DNA of 64,000 bases, from the NCBI RefSeq assembly GCF_008801475.1, contig NZ_VZPP01000013.1, positions 1 to 64,000 on the forward strand, in the 5' to 3' direction. A program made the position numbers and the translations under genes. The notes under the pieces were generated by a model. It did not search any database, had not been told where the DNA came from, and saw only the letters and a list, made by a program, of their open reading frames with translations. This DNA is from Pseudomonas moorei. Lineage in GTDB: Bacteria; Pseudomonadota; Gammaproteobacteria; Pseudomonadales; Pseudomonadaceae. Shown here in pieces: positions 18,097 to 27,064 of this stretch. Within the stretch, counting starts at the first letter, position 1. Each line of letters starts with the position of its first letter.

Positions 18097-18696
18097 ATGA
18101 GCGTTTCTCACCGTCGTCCGGTCCCTTTGTCCAAGGCCTATCGTCTACTCAATCACGGGCCGACCGTTCTGGTCAGCGCGGCTCATGACGGTCAGCGCAA
18201 TATCATGGCGGCTGCCTGGGCCATGCCGCTGGATTTCGAACCGCCGAAAATCGCCGTGGTGCTGGACAAGTCCACCTGGACCCGGCAACTGCTGGAAGCC
18301 TCGGGCACCTTCGTGTTGAACGTTCCCTGCGCAGCGCAGGCCGATATCGTACAAACCGTCGGTTCGACGTCTGGCCTGGCGCTCACCCGGGAGCAGGGGC
18401 GCGACAAATTCCAGACCTATGACCTGCCGACGTTCGCGGCCGAACTGATCGACGCACCGATGCTCGAAGGCTGCGTTGCCTGGCTCGAATGCCGGTTGTT
18501 GCCGGAACCCGACAACCATCAGCAGTACGACCTGTTCCTCGCCGAAGTGATTGCCGCTCAGGCCGACGAGCGCGTGTTCAGTGACGGCCGTTGGCACTTT
18601 GAAGGCCAGGATGCGTTGCGTACCCTGCACCACGTCGCCGGCGGGCATTTTCTGACCATCGGCAACCCTGTGGATGGCAAAACCTTGCAGCCATGA
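18097..18696 (+). CDS. Flavin reductase-like (FMN-binding split barrel) protein
   Basis: Flavoprotein of the flavin-reductase domain family (DIM6/NTAB type), 199 residues. The N-terminal TVLVSAAHDGQRNIMAAAW and the following PPKIAVVLDKSTWT match the FMN-binding region. Such proteins reduce flavins with NAD(P)H or act as oxidoreductases; the partner is unknown. The ATG has a strong ribosome site (aaggag, nine bases upstream). The ddl gene follows after 47 bases and may be co-transcribed. Confidence 0.85.
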   Translation: MSVSHRRPVPLSKAYRLLNHGPTVLVSAAHDGQRNIMAAAWAMPLDFEPPKIAVVLDKSTWTRQLLEASGTFVLNVPCAAQADIVQTVGSTSGLALTREQGRDKFQTYDLPTFAAELIDAPMLEGCVAWLECRLLPEPDNHQQYDLFLAEVIAAQADERVFSDGRWHFEGQDALRTLHHVAGGHFLTIGNPVDGKTLQP

Positions 18697-18743
18697 AGTG
18701 ACTGCTACCCTAGCCATAAGCACATTCACAAAGAGGCCAGGCA

Positions 18744-19838
18744 ATGAGCAAGTTGCGTGTGGGGATTATTTTTGGGGGGCGTTCGGCAGAGCACGAAGTG
18801 TCGTTGCAATCGGCGAAGAACATCGTCGATGCGCTGGATCGTTCGCGCTTCGAGCCGGTGTTGATCGGTATCGACAAGCAAGGCCACTGGCACCTCAATG
18901 ACCCGTCGAATTTCCTGCTGAACCAGGAAAACCCGGCGCTGATCGCTCTCAATCAGTCCAATCGCGAATTGGCGGTCGTACCGGGCAAGGCGAGCCAGCA
19001 ACTGGTCGAAACCTCCAGCCAGGAGCTGTTGGGCCATGTCGATGTGATCTTCCCGATTGTCCACGGCACCCTCGGTGAGGACGGCTGCCTGCAAGGGCTC
19101 TTGCGCATGGCCGACCTGCCGTTTGTTGGCTCCGATGTGCTCGGATCGGCGGTTTGCATGGACAAGGACATCAGCAAGCGTTTGCTGCGCGATGCCGGGC
19201 TGGCGGTCACACCGTTCGTGACCCTGACCCGTACCACTGCGGCGCGCAAAAGCTTTGCCGAAGTGGCGGGAAAGCTCGGTTTGCCGCTGTTCGTCAAGCC
19301 GGCAAACCAGGGCTCTTCCGTGGGGGTGAGCAAAGTCAACGACGAAGCCGAATACACCGCGGCAGTCGAGCTGGCATTGGGCTTCGATGAGAAAGTGTTG
19401 GTCGAATCTGCCGTCAGCGGCCGCGAGATCGAATGCGCGGTGCTCGGTAACGAAGACGCCATCGCCAGCGGTTGTGGCGAAATCGTGGTGCACAGCGGGT
19501 TTTATTCCTACGACAGCAAATACATCGATGACAAGGCCGCTGAAGTGGTGGTGCCGGCCCAGATCAGTCATGAGGCCAGCGAACGTATTCGTGCCATGGC
19601 CGTCGAGGCGTTCCATGTCCTGGGCTGTTCCGGTCTGGCGCGGGTCGATGTATTTCTGACCGACAGCGGTGAAGTGCTGATCAACGAAATCAATTCGCTA
19701 CCCGGATTCACCCGCATCAGCATGTACCCGAAACTGTGGCAGGCCGCTGGCATGACCTACAGTGAACTGGTCACGCGATTGATCGAGCTGGCGCTGGAGA
19801 AACACCGGATTCGGCAGACGCTGAAAATCAGTCGATAA
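18744..19838 (+). CDS. ddl: D-alanine--D-alanine ligase (DdlA type)
   Basis: Cytoplasmic ATP-grasp ligase making the D-Ala-D-Ala dipeptide for peptidoglycan. The 364-residue protein shows GIIFGGRSAEHEVSL at the N-terminus, PIVHGTLGEDG (residue 104 on), FVKPANQGSSVGVSKV for ATP binding, and NEINSLPGFT for magnesium. Length and an inserted omega-loop region (YSYDSKYIDD) fit the longer DdlA form rather than the DdlB of the mur cluster, so this is probably a second copy in the genome. Confidence 0.93.
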   Translation: MSKLRVGIIFGGRSAEHEVSLQSAKNIVDALDRSRFEPVLIGIDKQGHWHLNDPSNFLLNQENPALIALNQSNRELAVVPGKASQQLVETSSQELLGHVDVIFPIVHGTLGEDGCLQGLLRMADLPFVGSDVLGSAVCMDKDISKRLLRDAGLAVTPFVTLTRTTAARKSFAEVAGKLGLPLFVKPANQGSSVGVSKVNDEAEYTAAVELALGFDEKVLVESAVSGREIECAVLGNEDAIASGCGEIVVHSGFYSYDSKYIDDKAAEVVVPAQISHEASERIRAMAVEAFHVLGCSGLARVDVFLTDSGEVLINEINSLPGFTRISMYPKLWQAAGMTYSELVTRLIELALEKHRIRQTLKISR

Positions 19839-19867
19839 GCGGGTGCGATGGCCTGATCTCAAACTGC

Positions 19868-19900
19868 AAAAAAGGGCCTACCCCCTCGGTAGGCCCTTTC
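19868..19900. terminator. Bidirectional terminator between ddl and ggt
   Basis: Hairpin aaagggcctacc / ggtaggcccttt with a short C-rich loop, an A run before and a T run after, between convergent genes. Confidence 0.85.
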
Positions 19901-19917
19901 TCATCTCTGCGTAAGAC

Positions 19918-21750
19918 TCAATCCCCCAGCGCTTCTCCCTCACGCCGAGGGTCGGCTCCACCGGTCAGCGATACTTTGCCTTGGGCATCCTTTGTTCGAA
20001 CAATCGCCTGGGTGCCGCTGGTCATGTCGATTTCATTCACTTCATGCCCTTTGGCTTTCAACGCCTGAATCAGCGCCGGGCTGAACTGCCCGCGTTCCAG
20101 CTCGGTCGGGCCATTGCGACTGCCGAAATTGGGCAGGTTGATGGTTTGCTGCGCATCGAGGTTCCAGTCGAGCAGGCCGATGGTGGACTTGGCGACGTAC
20201 TCGATGATTTGCGAACCGCCGGGTGAGCCGATTGTGGCGAGGAATTCACCGCTCTGGCGGTCGAAGATCAAGGTCGGGGCCATGGACGAACGTGGGCGCT
20301 TGCCGGGTTCGACGCGGTTGGCGACTTTTTGCCCATGCTCATCGGGGATGAAGGAAAAGTCCGTCATTTCGTTGTTGAGCAGGAATCCCTGCACCATCAG
20401 GTGCGAGCCAAACGCAGACTCGATGGTGGTGGTCATGGACACTGCGCCGCCCTCGTCGTCGATCGCTACCACCTGTGAGGTGGAAATACGCAGCGGCGAC
20501 CGGTCCGGCGCATAGGCAATCTGAATGCCCGGAGGCGTGCCCGGTTCAGCCGTGCCCATGCTGCGTTCACCGATCAGTGCGGCGCGGCTGGCCAGGTAAG
20601 CCGGGTCTACCAGGCCTTTCACCGGAACCGGCACGAAGTCCGTATCCGCCACGTACTGCGCGCGATCGGCATAGGCCAGGCGCTCGGCTTCGGATATCAG
20701 GTGCACGGCTTGCGGAGACGGTTCGCTGCCCGCAGGCGCGTCGGTTTTCACCGGTTTCAGCGGTGCCAGGGCGTAGCGGTTATTGCGTGTCTCCAAGGCT
20801 TGAAGCGTGCCGAGGATCTGCGCCACGGCGATCCCGCCCGACGACGGTGGCGGCATGCCGCAGACCTGCCAGCGCTTGTAATCGGTGCACAGTGGCGCGC
20901 GCTCCTTGGCCATATAGCCCTTGAGGTCGCTCAGTGAAAGGCTGCCAGGGTTGGCGTGGCCCTGAACCTTGTCCACGATTTCCTGCGCGACAGCGCCCTG
21001 GTACAACGCATCCGGCCCTTCGTTGGCGATGCGTTGCAGCACGGCGGCCAATGCCGGGTTTTTCAGGCGGGTGCCAACGGCTTTCGGGCGGCCATCGGCA
21101 GTCAGGAAGTAGGCGACCATGTCGGGCGAGCTGCGCAGCGACGAATCCGACGCGATCAACTGATACAGGCGTGGCGAAATAACGAAGCCTTGCTCCGCCA
21201 GCTTGATCGCCGGTTCGAACAGCTGTGCCCAGGGCAGGCGGCCGTGTTTTTTGTGGGCCAGTTCCAGGGCGCGCAATACGCCTGGCGTCCCTACCGAGCG
21301 ACCACCAATCTGCGCCTGGGTGAAAGGCATGGGTGTGCCGTCGGCTTGCAGGAAAAGCCTTTCCGTGGCACCGGCCGGTGCCGTTTCGCGGCCGTCATAA
21401 GTGCGCACGTTCTTGCCGTCCCACAGCATGATCAAAGCGCCGCCACCAATGCCCGACGATTGCGGCTCGACCAGCGTCAACACCGCTTGCATCGCAATCG
21501 CCGCATCGATGGCCGAACCGCCACGACGCAGCATTTCCCGCCCGGCCTCGGCCGCCAGCGGGTTGGCAGCGGCCGCCATGTGCTTCGAGGCGTGCCGGGT
21601 TTGCAGGTCGGTGCGATAGCCGGAAGCGCTTTCCGGCGCGACCGGTAGCGTCGAGACCGATGGCGCGTTGCAGGCGGTCAGGGCTAAAGCCACAGTGATC
21701 ATAGACAACGCTGACAGGCGCATGCGCTTCAAGTGGAAGGCTGAGAACAT
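19918..21750 (-). CDS. ggt: Gamma-glutamyltransferase with a lipoprotein signal
   Basis: Periplasmic N-terminal nucleophile hydrolase that cleaves glutathione and other gamma-glutamyl compounds and processes itself into two chains. The start at 21750 is supported by ggag eight bases upstream. The catalytic threonine aligns with Thr424 in ISTSQVVAIDDEGGAV, and the GSPGGSQIIEYV segment is present. The N-terminus ends in a lipobox, LTAC (Cys27), so the enzyme is probably lipid-anchored, whereas E. coli Ggt is a soluble periplasmic protein. The length is normal at 610 residues. It is divergent from the DUF2817 hydrolase gene. Confidence 0.92.
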   Translation of the reverse strand: MFSAFHLKRMRLSALSMITVALALTACNAPSVSTLPVAPESASGYRTDLQTRHASKHMAAAANPLAAEAGREMLRRGGSAIDAAIAMQAVLTLVEPQSSGIGGGALIMLWDGKNVRTYDGRETAPAGATERLFLQADGTPMPFTQAQIGGRSVGTPGVLRALELAHKKHGRLPWAQLFEPAIKLAEQGFVISPRLYQLIASDSSLRSSPDMVAYFLTADGRPKAVGTRLKNPALAAVLQRIANEGPDALYQGAVAQEIVDKVQGHANPGSLSLSDLKGYMAKERAPLCTDYKRWQVCGMPPPSSGGIAVAQILGTLQALETRNNRYALAPLKPVKTDAPAGSEPSPQAVHLISEAERLAYADRAQYVADTDFVPVPVKGLVDPAYLASRAALIGERSMGTAEPGTPPGIQIAYAPDRSPLRISTSQVVAIDDEGGAVSMTTTIESAFGSHLMVQGFLLNNEMTDFSFIPDEHGQKVANRVEPGKRPRSSMAPTLIFDRQSGEFLATIGSPGGSQIIEYVAKSTIGLLDWNLDAQQTINLPNFGSRNGPTELERGQFSPALIQALKAKGHEVNEIDMTSGTQAIVRTKDAQGKVSLTGGADPRREGEALGD

Positions 21751-21916
21751 GCGGGGCACTCCGTCCATGGGATAAAGGATTCGTGGACTTTATCGGCCAC
21801 CGCCCGGTGACGCAAACCATGTCCCACGGCCAGGACGCTTTTTTCCTTCATCAATGGATGGAATTTCTGTAGGGTCGATGCCATCAGGCAGGCCAGAAGA
21901 TCAATAAGAGGCAGAC

Positions 21917-23020
21917 ATGCAGACCGAGTTCCCGACCCAGCCAAGCTACCGCACCCAGCGCGAACAATTCCTCGCGGCGGCCACCGCCGCCGGCGCGACG
22001 CTGACCGAGTATCCACACCCGCTCACAGGACCCTTCGGCGAGGCCTTGAGCACCGATGTGGCTGTCCTGGGTGATCCGGGCGCCAAACGTCTGCTGATCG
22101 CGCTCAGCGGCACCCATGGGGTTGAAGGCTTTTATGGCTCGGGGTGTCAGATCAAGTGGCTGCAGGAACTGGGCAAGCGTTCGCTGCCGGCCGATGTCGC
22201 CGTGGTAATGATCCACCTGATCAACCCCTGGGGGACGGCGTGGCTGCGTCGGGTCAACGAAGACAACATCGACCTCAACCGCAATCACCTGAACTTCGAG
22301 CGGCCCCTGCCGGACAACCAGGCGTATGAGGGTTTGCACGAAATCTACGCCTGCTCCGAATTGCAAGGTCCCGAGCGTGAGCGCACGGACGCCTTGCTGG
22401 ATGCGCAGATTCGCGAACACGGCTGGCCGGCGGTCATGTCGATTGTAGAAGGCGGGCAGCATGCGCATCCCGATGGTTTGTTCTATGGCGGACTGGCGCC
22501 GAGCTGGTCGAATCGCACCTTGCACCAGATCATCCAGAAGCATGTAGCCCATGCCGATGTCGCCATGTGTTTCGACTTGCACACCGGGGCCGGCGAATAC
22601 GGTCATCCAATGCTGCTGACGATTACCGAAGCGGCCTATCCGGCGCTGGTCGATGCGCAGGCGATTTATGGTCCGTGGCTCTACACCTTGCACACCGGTG
22701 CCGACACCCTGAGCGAAACCGGTGTTGCGGCCACCGCGACTGGCTACACCTCGCAGGCATTGATCAATGCGCTGCCGCAGGTGCGGCTGATGCCATTCGT
22801 CATTGAGTGTGGAACGTATCCGGGAGCACAGGTGCATCGGCATCTGCGCGATGACCACTGGCTGCATCTGCACGGCAATCCGAGCGACGCGGTGGGGCGC
22901 GAGATCAAGTTGAATCTGCTGGAGCAGTTCTATCCGGCTGATAGCGACTGGCAGGCGATGGTCTGGTTGCGGACCTGGCAGATCTGGGAGCGGGCTTTGT
23001 CGGCGTTACCAACGATCTGA
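21917..23020 (+). CDS. DUF2817 / M14-like zinc-dependent hydrolase
   Basis: DUF2817 protein, related to zinc carboxypeptidases of the M14 and succinylglutamate-desuccinylase type. Visible zinc-site candidates are GTHGVEGFYG near residue 65 and CFDLHTGAGEYG near residue 217; a late FVIECGTYPG could supply the catalytic acid. It has 367 residues and no signal peptide, so is probably cytoplasmic. The substrate is unknown, likely an amide. It is divergent from ggt with about 165 bases between, so a shared regulatory region and a linked role in peptide turnover are possible. Confidence 0.82.
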   Translation: MQTEFPTQPSYRTQREQFLAAATAAGATLTEYPHPLTGPFGEALSTDVAVLGDPGAKRLLIALSGTHGVEGFYGSGCQIKWLQELGKRSLPADVAVVMIHLINPWGTAWLRRVNEDNIDLNRNHLNFERPLPDNQAYEGLHEIYACSELQGPERERTDALLDAQIREHGWPAVMSIVEGGQHAHPDGLFYGGLAPSWSNRTLHQIIQKHVAHADVAMCFDLHTGAGEYGHPMLLTITEAAYPALVDAQAIYGPWLYTLHTGADTLSETGVAATATGYTSQALINALPQVRLMPFVIECGTYPGAQVHRHLRDDHWLHLHGNPSDAVGREIKLNLLEQFYPADSDWQAMVWLRTWQIWERALSALPTI

Positions 23021-23034
23021 GGTTGAGGCTGTTT

Positions 23035-23138
23035 TATGTAGGAGCGAGCCTGCTCGCGATGAATCCAGAGACGCTGCGGGGTATCAGGCTCGCCGCGTCA
23101 TCGTTGACGATCATCGCGAACAAGCTCGCTCCTACAGC
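23035..23138. repeat. Paired REP palindromes
   Basis: Two REP-type arms in inverted orientation: tgtaggagcgagcctgctcgcga at the left and tcgcgaacaagctcgctcctaca at the right, around an internal stretch containing cgtcatcgttgacgatcatcgcg. Typical extragenic REP doublet of the P. fluorescens group, placed after a gene end. Confidence 0.85.
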
Positions 23139-23157
23139 AGGCATAAAAAGCAGGCAT

Positions 23158-23192
23158 AAAAAAACGGCCTACCTTTCGGTAAGCCGTTTTTA
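23158..23192 (-). terminator. Terminator after tRNA-Met
   Basis: Hairpin aaaacggcctacc / ggtaagccgtttt around tttc; read on the minus strand it ends in a T run, five bases beyond the tRNA CCA end. Confidence 0.82.
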
Positions 23193-23197
23193 GTACT

Positions 23198-23274
23198 TGG
23201 TGGCTACACAGGGACTTGAACCCCGGACCCCAGCATTATGAATGCTATGCTCTAACCAACTGAGCTATGTAGCC
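23198..23274 (-). tRNA. tRNA-Met (CAT), elongator
   Basis: Complete 77-base cloverleaf with an encoded CCA. Acceptor ggctaca pairs with tgtagcc; D arm gctcagttggttagagc; anticodon arm gcattCATaatgc; T arm with ggttcaa. The 5' ggctac fits elongator Met, not initiator (cgcgggg) or Ile2. Confidence 0.96.
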
Positions 23275-23390
23275 AAGTGGCGCGCATTATTCACCGGTAA
23301 CGGGGATGCGTCAAGCATAAATCTAAAATATTTCTCTACACTTTCAACCGCTTATCCTCCTGACCCGAAAAAACGGGTCAGGGCAGGGCA

Positions 23391-25448
23391 TCATTTGAGC
23401 TGAAATCTGCCGGTATTGGCGCTCAAAGCCTTGCTGCCCTGGCTCAAGGTGTCTGCCGCAAGGTTCACCGCCCGCGCGCCTTCGAGCAAGCGGACCGCCG
23501 CCTGATCGACTTGCTGGATGTTGCCGCTGACCTCATCGGCGGTGCTCGCTTGCTCGTCGACCGCCGTGGCGATCTGCGCCAGGGTGTCGGTGACGCCCTG
23601 GACGGCGCTGGCAATCTCCCCCAATCGATGGCCGAGGCCGGTGACGGCTTGCGCATCGGTCTGAGCCTGCCCGCAGGCCGCTTCCATCAGGCTGACGGCT
23701 TCGTTCACGGTGCTGCGCAGGCTATCGACGGTGCCGGCGATTTGCGCGGTCGAGGACTGGGTGCGCTGTGACAGGCTGCGCACTTCATCGGCCACCACCG
23801 CGAAGCCGCGGCCCTGTTCGCCGGCGCGAGCCGCTTCAATGGCGGCATTGAGCGCCAGCAGGTTGGTCTGTTCGGCGACGCCGCGAATGGTATCGACCAC
23901 CAGTTGAATCTGCTGCCCCTGCTCACTGACCCGTCCCAGCGCCGCTGCCGTGTCATTCAGGCGTTGATTGAGTTGTTGGATGCTGGCCGTTGTGCGCTGA
24001 CTGTCACGGCTGCTGTCGGCGGCGATACGCTGAGTCTGCTGAGCGCTGCCGGACGCTCGTTCGCAGCTGTCGGACACGCCTTGGGAAGTCGCGGCCAATT
24101 GTGTCGCCGCCGCCGCAATCTGACTGATTTGCAGTTGTTGGGCTTCGACCTCGCCCAAGGCGTCGGCGGAGTGATGATTGAGGGTTTGCACCGCGTTGCT
24201 CAGTTGCAGGGTTTCGTGGTCGACCCCCAGCAGGCTGGCGCGCAATTGCACCACCGCGACGTTGAGGGCGGTGCTGATGGCTGCCAGTTCGTCGCGGCCT
24301 TGTACTGGCACCTGCAAGCTCAGATTGCCATCGCGCAAGGCTTCGGCCAGCAAGGTGATACCGCTGGCGCTACGGCGGATCGACGCCTGCAAGCAGATGA
24401 ACAGGTACAGCGCGGCCAGCAGCAGGCAGCCAAATATGCTCGCCGCCAAAATGAACTGGCGTATGGCAGAACCCTGGTAGTCATCCAGACGCTGATCCAG
24501 TGAGATCAACGATTGCTGGCGCAACGCGGCAAGGTCGGAGAGCAGGGCGTCGAGGCTGCGTTCGAACTCCTCGGGCTTGAGGGTGATGCTGCCGCCGAAC
24601 ACGCCGTCATCCAGGACTTTCAGGCCGGCGTCGAGGTGCTTGAGGCTGTTATGGTATTGCCCGGCCCAGCCTTGCAGAGCGCTGGGCAACCGCGCCTCAA
24701 GTAAACCTGCCGTTTTGGCCAGTTGTTCCCGGGCATCGCCGATGCGGCTGCGCAAGTCGCGCAGTTGCAGGCGACTTTGCAACGTGAATTGCCCGGACAC
24801 CACCGAGGCCTGACCGACACTGGCCAGGCGGCCGACGCGTTCGATCAGGTCGGGCGCGTGCTGGGTGGAGATCTGAGTCAGCAGGTAGGTTTCCAGCCAG
24901 GGTGCCAGCGTCAGCCGATTATCCATGGCGATCTGCTCGCGCAAGGCTTGCAGGGCGCTCAACGCGTTGGTGAAGCGATCGTAGCCGTCCGGCCACCAAC
25001 CGACGCTGCTCAGACTTTTCGAATCCAGGCCGTTGAGGGCAGTTTGCAGCGCTTGAAAACGGGTCAGGGTTTCGCCTTCCGCGCCTTCCTTTTGCAGGGC
25101 GCTGCTCAGGTCTGAAGTGGCTTGGGCGACAGCGGGTTGGACCGCGTCGAATGCGCCCATGGCGGCGAGGGTGGCCGGCGTTGGCTGGCGATTGGTTTCG
25201 GTGGCGCGCCAGCGAGCCGCACGGTCACGCTGTGCCTCCAGCAGGTTATCGAGCGCATCCAGAGCGAGTAATTGACGGACTCCGGCCCGTTCGCCGGAAA
25301 TCAGGTTCAGTTTGTCGCGATAGTCCAGACCAATCATCCATAGACTGCCGGCCAGCGGCAGGATAAACAGCAGAAACAACAGCTGAAATTTGCGTGCGAA
25401 GCCAAAACGCCCCAGCAGCCTGATCCCCGGTGATAAAAAAGCCTGCAT
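23391..25448 (-). CDS. Transmembrane methyl-accepting chemotaxis protein
   Basis: Chemoreceptor of 685 residues. TM1 lies near residues 22-44 and TM2 near 328-352, enclosing a long, mostly helical periplasmic sensor of about 285 residues. A HAMP domain follows, then the signalling domain with EQTNLLALNAAIEAARAGEQ. The start at 25448 has aaggag upstream; an extension to 25508 would precede the basic anchor and looks spurious. The ligand cannot be read from sequence. No pentapeptide CheR tether is present at the C-terminus (GRFQLK). Confidence 0.9.
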   Translation of the reverse strand: MQAFLSPGIRLLGRFGFARKFQLLFLLFILPLAGSLWMIGLDYRDKLNLISGERAGVRQLLALDALDNLLEAQRDRAARWRATETNRQPTPATLAAMGAFDAVQPAVAQATSDLSSALQKEGAEGETLTRFQALQTALNGLDSKSLSSVGWWPDGYDRFTNALSALQALREQIAMDNRLTLAPWLETYLLTQISTQHAPDLIERVGRLASVGQASVVSGQFTLQSRLQLRDLRSRIGDAREQLAKTAGLLEARLPSALQGWAGQYHNSLKHLDAGLKVLDDGVFGGSITLKPEEFERSLDALLSDLAALRQQSLISLDQRLDDYQGSAIRQFILAASIFGCLLLAALYLFICLQASIRRSASGITLLAEALRDGNLSLQVPVQGRDELAAISTALNVAVVQLRASLLGVDHETLQLSNAVQTLNHHSADALGEVEAQQLQISQIAAAATQLAATSQGVSDSCERASGSAQQTQRIAADSSRDSQRTTASIQQLNQRLNDTAAALGRVSEQGQQIQLVVDTIRGVAEQTNLLALNAAIEAARAGEQGRGFAVVADEVRSLSQRTQSSTAQIAGTVDSLRSTVNEAVSLMEAACGQAQTDAQAVTGLGHRLGEIASAVQGVTDTLAQIATAVDEQASTADEVSGNIQQVDQAAVRLLEGARAVNLAADTLSQGSKALSANTGRFQLK

Positions 25449-25780
25449 GCCCCATGACTCCTTCGGACACCACGCGCCATTGGCGTGCATCGAGGTCTCG
25501 GCGACCACGATCTGTGCCCCGTAAAAGGCCTCGAAAGTTCACCTTTGCCCGCTCTGTAGGCCGACTCTGTGGTGAAACTTCCCATTCTCGGTCCCCTTTG
25601 TAAGAGGGCCGCGTTGAAGCGCAAGAGCGAGGCAAGATTCAGACCATGGCGTTGAGCTATCACCGTTTTGCCGATGAATATCGAAGTCGTTAGCAGGCTA
25701 AGGGGATGGCGTTGTTGCACCGAAAAATGGCACATTGGCGCACCTGCCTGTGCGCACCTACCTGTTGTCCGGAAATTCTC
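25449..25780. other. Intergenic region between divergent genes
   Basis: This 332-base gap must hold the promoters of the chemoreceptor gene and fsr. I see no convincing gene, repeat or terminator. A TGGCAC at 25730-25735 superficially suggests a sigma-54 site but lacks the correctly spaced TTGC. Confidence 0.5.
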
Positions 25781-26998
25781 ATGGCTATCAGCAATGCTCA
25801 GTCCGCCACTGCATCGGCGGCCACTCCTTCACAAAGCAGTCCGTTGGTGATGCGCATCATCGGCGCGGTGGCGCTGGCGCATTTGATCAACGACCTGATC
25901 CAGTCGGTATTGCCGTCGATTTACCCGATGCTCAAGGCCAACTACGGCCTGACATTCACCCAGGTCGGCCTGATCACCTTGACCTTTCAACTGACCGCTT
26001 CGCTATTGCAGCCGTGGGTCGGTTACCACACCGACCGCCATCCCAAGCCCTGGCTGTTGCCCGCCGGTACTGTGTGCACGCTGGTCGGGATTCTGATGAT
26101 GTCGGTGGTCGGCAGCTTTCCATTGATTTTGCTGGCGGCGGGGTTGATCGGTATCGGCTCCTCGACCTTTCACCCGGAAGCTTCACGTGTGGCGCGACTG
26201 GCTTCGGGCGGGCGCTTCGGGCTGGCGCAATCGACCTTCCAGGTCGGTGGCAACGCGGGGTCGGCCTTCGGTCCCTTGCTGGCGGCCGCCATCATCATTC
26301 CCTACGGTCAGGGGCATGTGGCCTGGTTCGGCCTGTTCGCTGTGTTTGCGTTGTTCGTGCTCTACCGCATCAGTCGCTGGTACGCCAACCATTTGAACCT
26401 GTTCAAGCTCAAACAGGGCCAGGCGGCGACTCACGGCTTGTCCAGAGGCCGGGTGATCAGCGCTTTGGTGGTGCTGGGGCTGCTGGTGTTCTCCAAGTAT
26501 TTCTACATGGCCAGTTTCACCAGCTACTTCACCTTTTACCTGATCGAGAAGTTCGACCTGTCGGTGGCCAGTTCGCAACTGCATCTGTTCCTGTTTCTCG
26601 GTGCGGTTGCGGCGGGGACCTTCTTTGGTGGGCCGATCGGCGACAAGATCGGGCGCAAGGCGGTGATCTGGTTCTCGATCCTCGGCGTAGCGCCGTTCAC
26701 CCTGGTCTTGCCGCACGTTGATCTGTTCTGGACCAGCATTCTGAGCGTGGTCATCGGCTTCATCCTGGCTTCGGCGTTCTCGGCGATCGTGGTCTACGCC
26801 CAGGAACTGGTGCCGGGCAATGTCGGGATGATTGCCGGGGTGTTCTTCGGCCTGATGTTCGGTTTTGGCGGCATCGGCGCGGCCTTGCTGGGCCATCTGG
26901 CGGATATTCGCGGTATCGAATACGTGTACTTGCTGTGTTCGTTCCTGCCGTTGCTCGGAGTGCTGGCGATTTTCCTGCCGCGTACCCAAAAGATCTGA
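25781..26998 (+). CDS. fsr: Fsr-type MFS efflux transporter (fosmidomycin resistance family)
   Basis: Twelve-helix major facilitator closely resembling E. coli Fsr, a fosmidomycin exporter. Family signs are ALAHLINDLIQSVLPSIYP in helix 1, SSTFHPEASRVAR after helix 4 and GGPIGDKIGRK in the second half. It has 405 residues from the ATG at 25781 (MAISNAQSAT). The physiological substrate in Pseudomonas is not known. Confidence 0.88.
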   Translation: MAISNAQSATASAATPSQSSPLVMRIIGAVALAHLINDLIQSVLPSIYPMLKANYGLTFTQVGLITLTFQLTASLLQPWVGYHTDRHPKPWLLPAGTVCTLVGILMMSVVGSFPLILLAAGLIGIGSSTFHPEASRVARLASGGRFGLAQSTFQVGGNAGSAFGPLLAAAIIIPYGQGHVAWFGLFAVFALFVLYRISRWYANHLNLFKLKQGQAATHGLSRGRVISALVVLGLLVFSKYFYMASFTSYFTFYLIEKFDLSVASSQLHLFLFLGAVAAGTFFGGPIGDKIGRKAVIWFSILGVAPFTLVLPHVDLFWTSILSVVIGFILASAFSAIVVYAQELVPGNVGMIAGVFFGLMFGFGGIGAALLGHLADIRGIEYVYLLCSFLPLLGVLAIFLPRTQKI

Positions 26999-27020
26999 TT
27001 CAGGCCGGGACAGCAGGCAC

Positions 27021-27050
27021 AAAAAAGCCGCGTATCAAACGCGGCTTTTT
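27021..27050. terminator. Bidirectional terminator between fsr and ychF
   Basis: Hairpin aaaaagccgcgt / acgcggcttttt around a five-base loop, flanked by A and T runs, between convergent genes. Confidence 0.88.
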
Positions 27051-27064
27051 CTTGAGCGGGTGTT

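Noticed and set aside
25730..25750. Sigma-54-like TGGCAC upstream of fsr
   Set aside because: The matching TTGC at the required spacing is missing.
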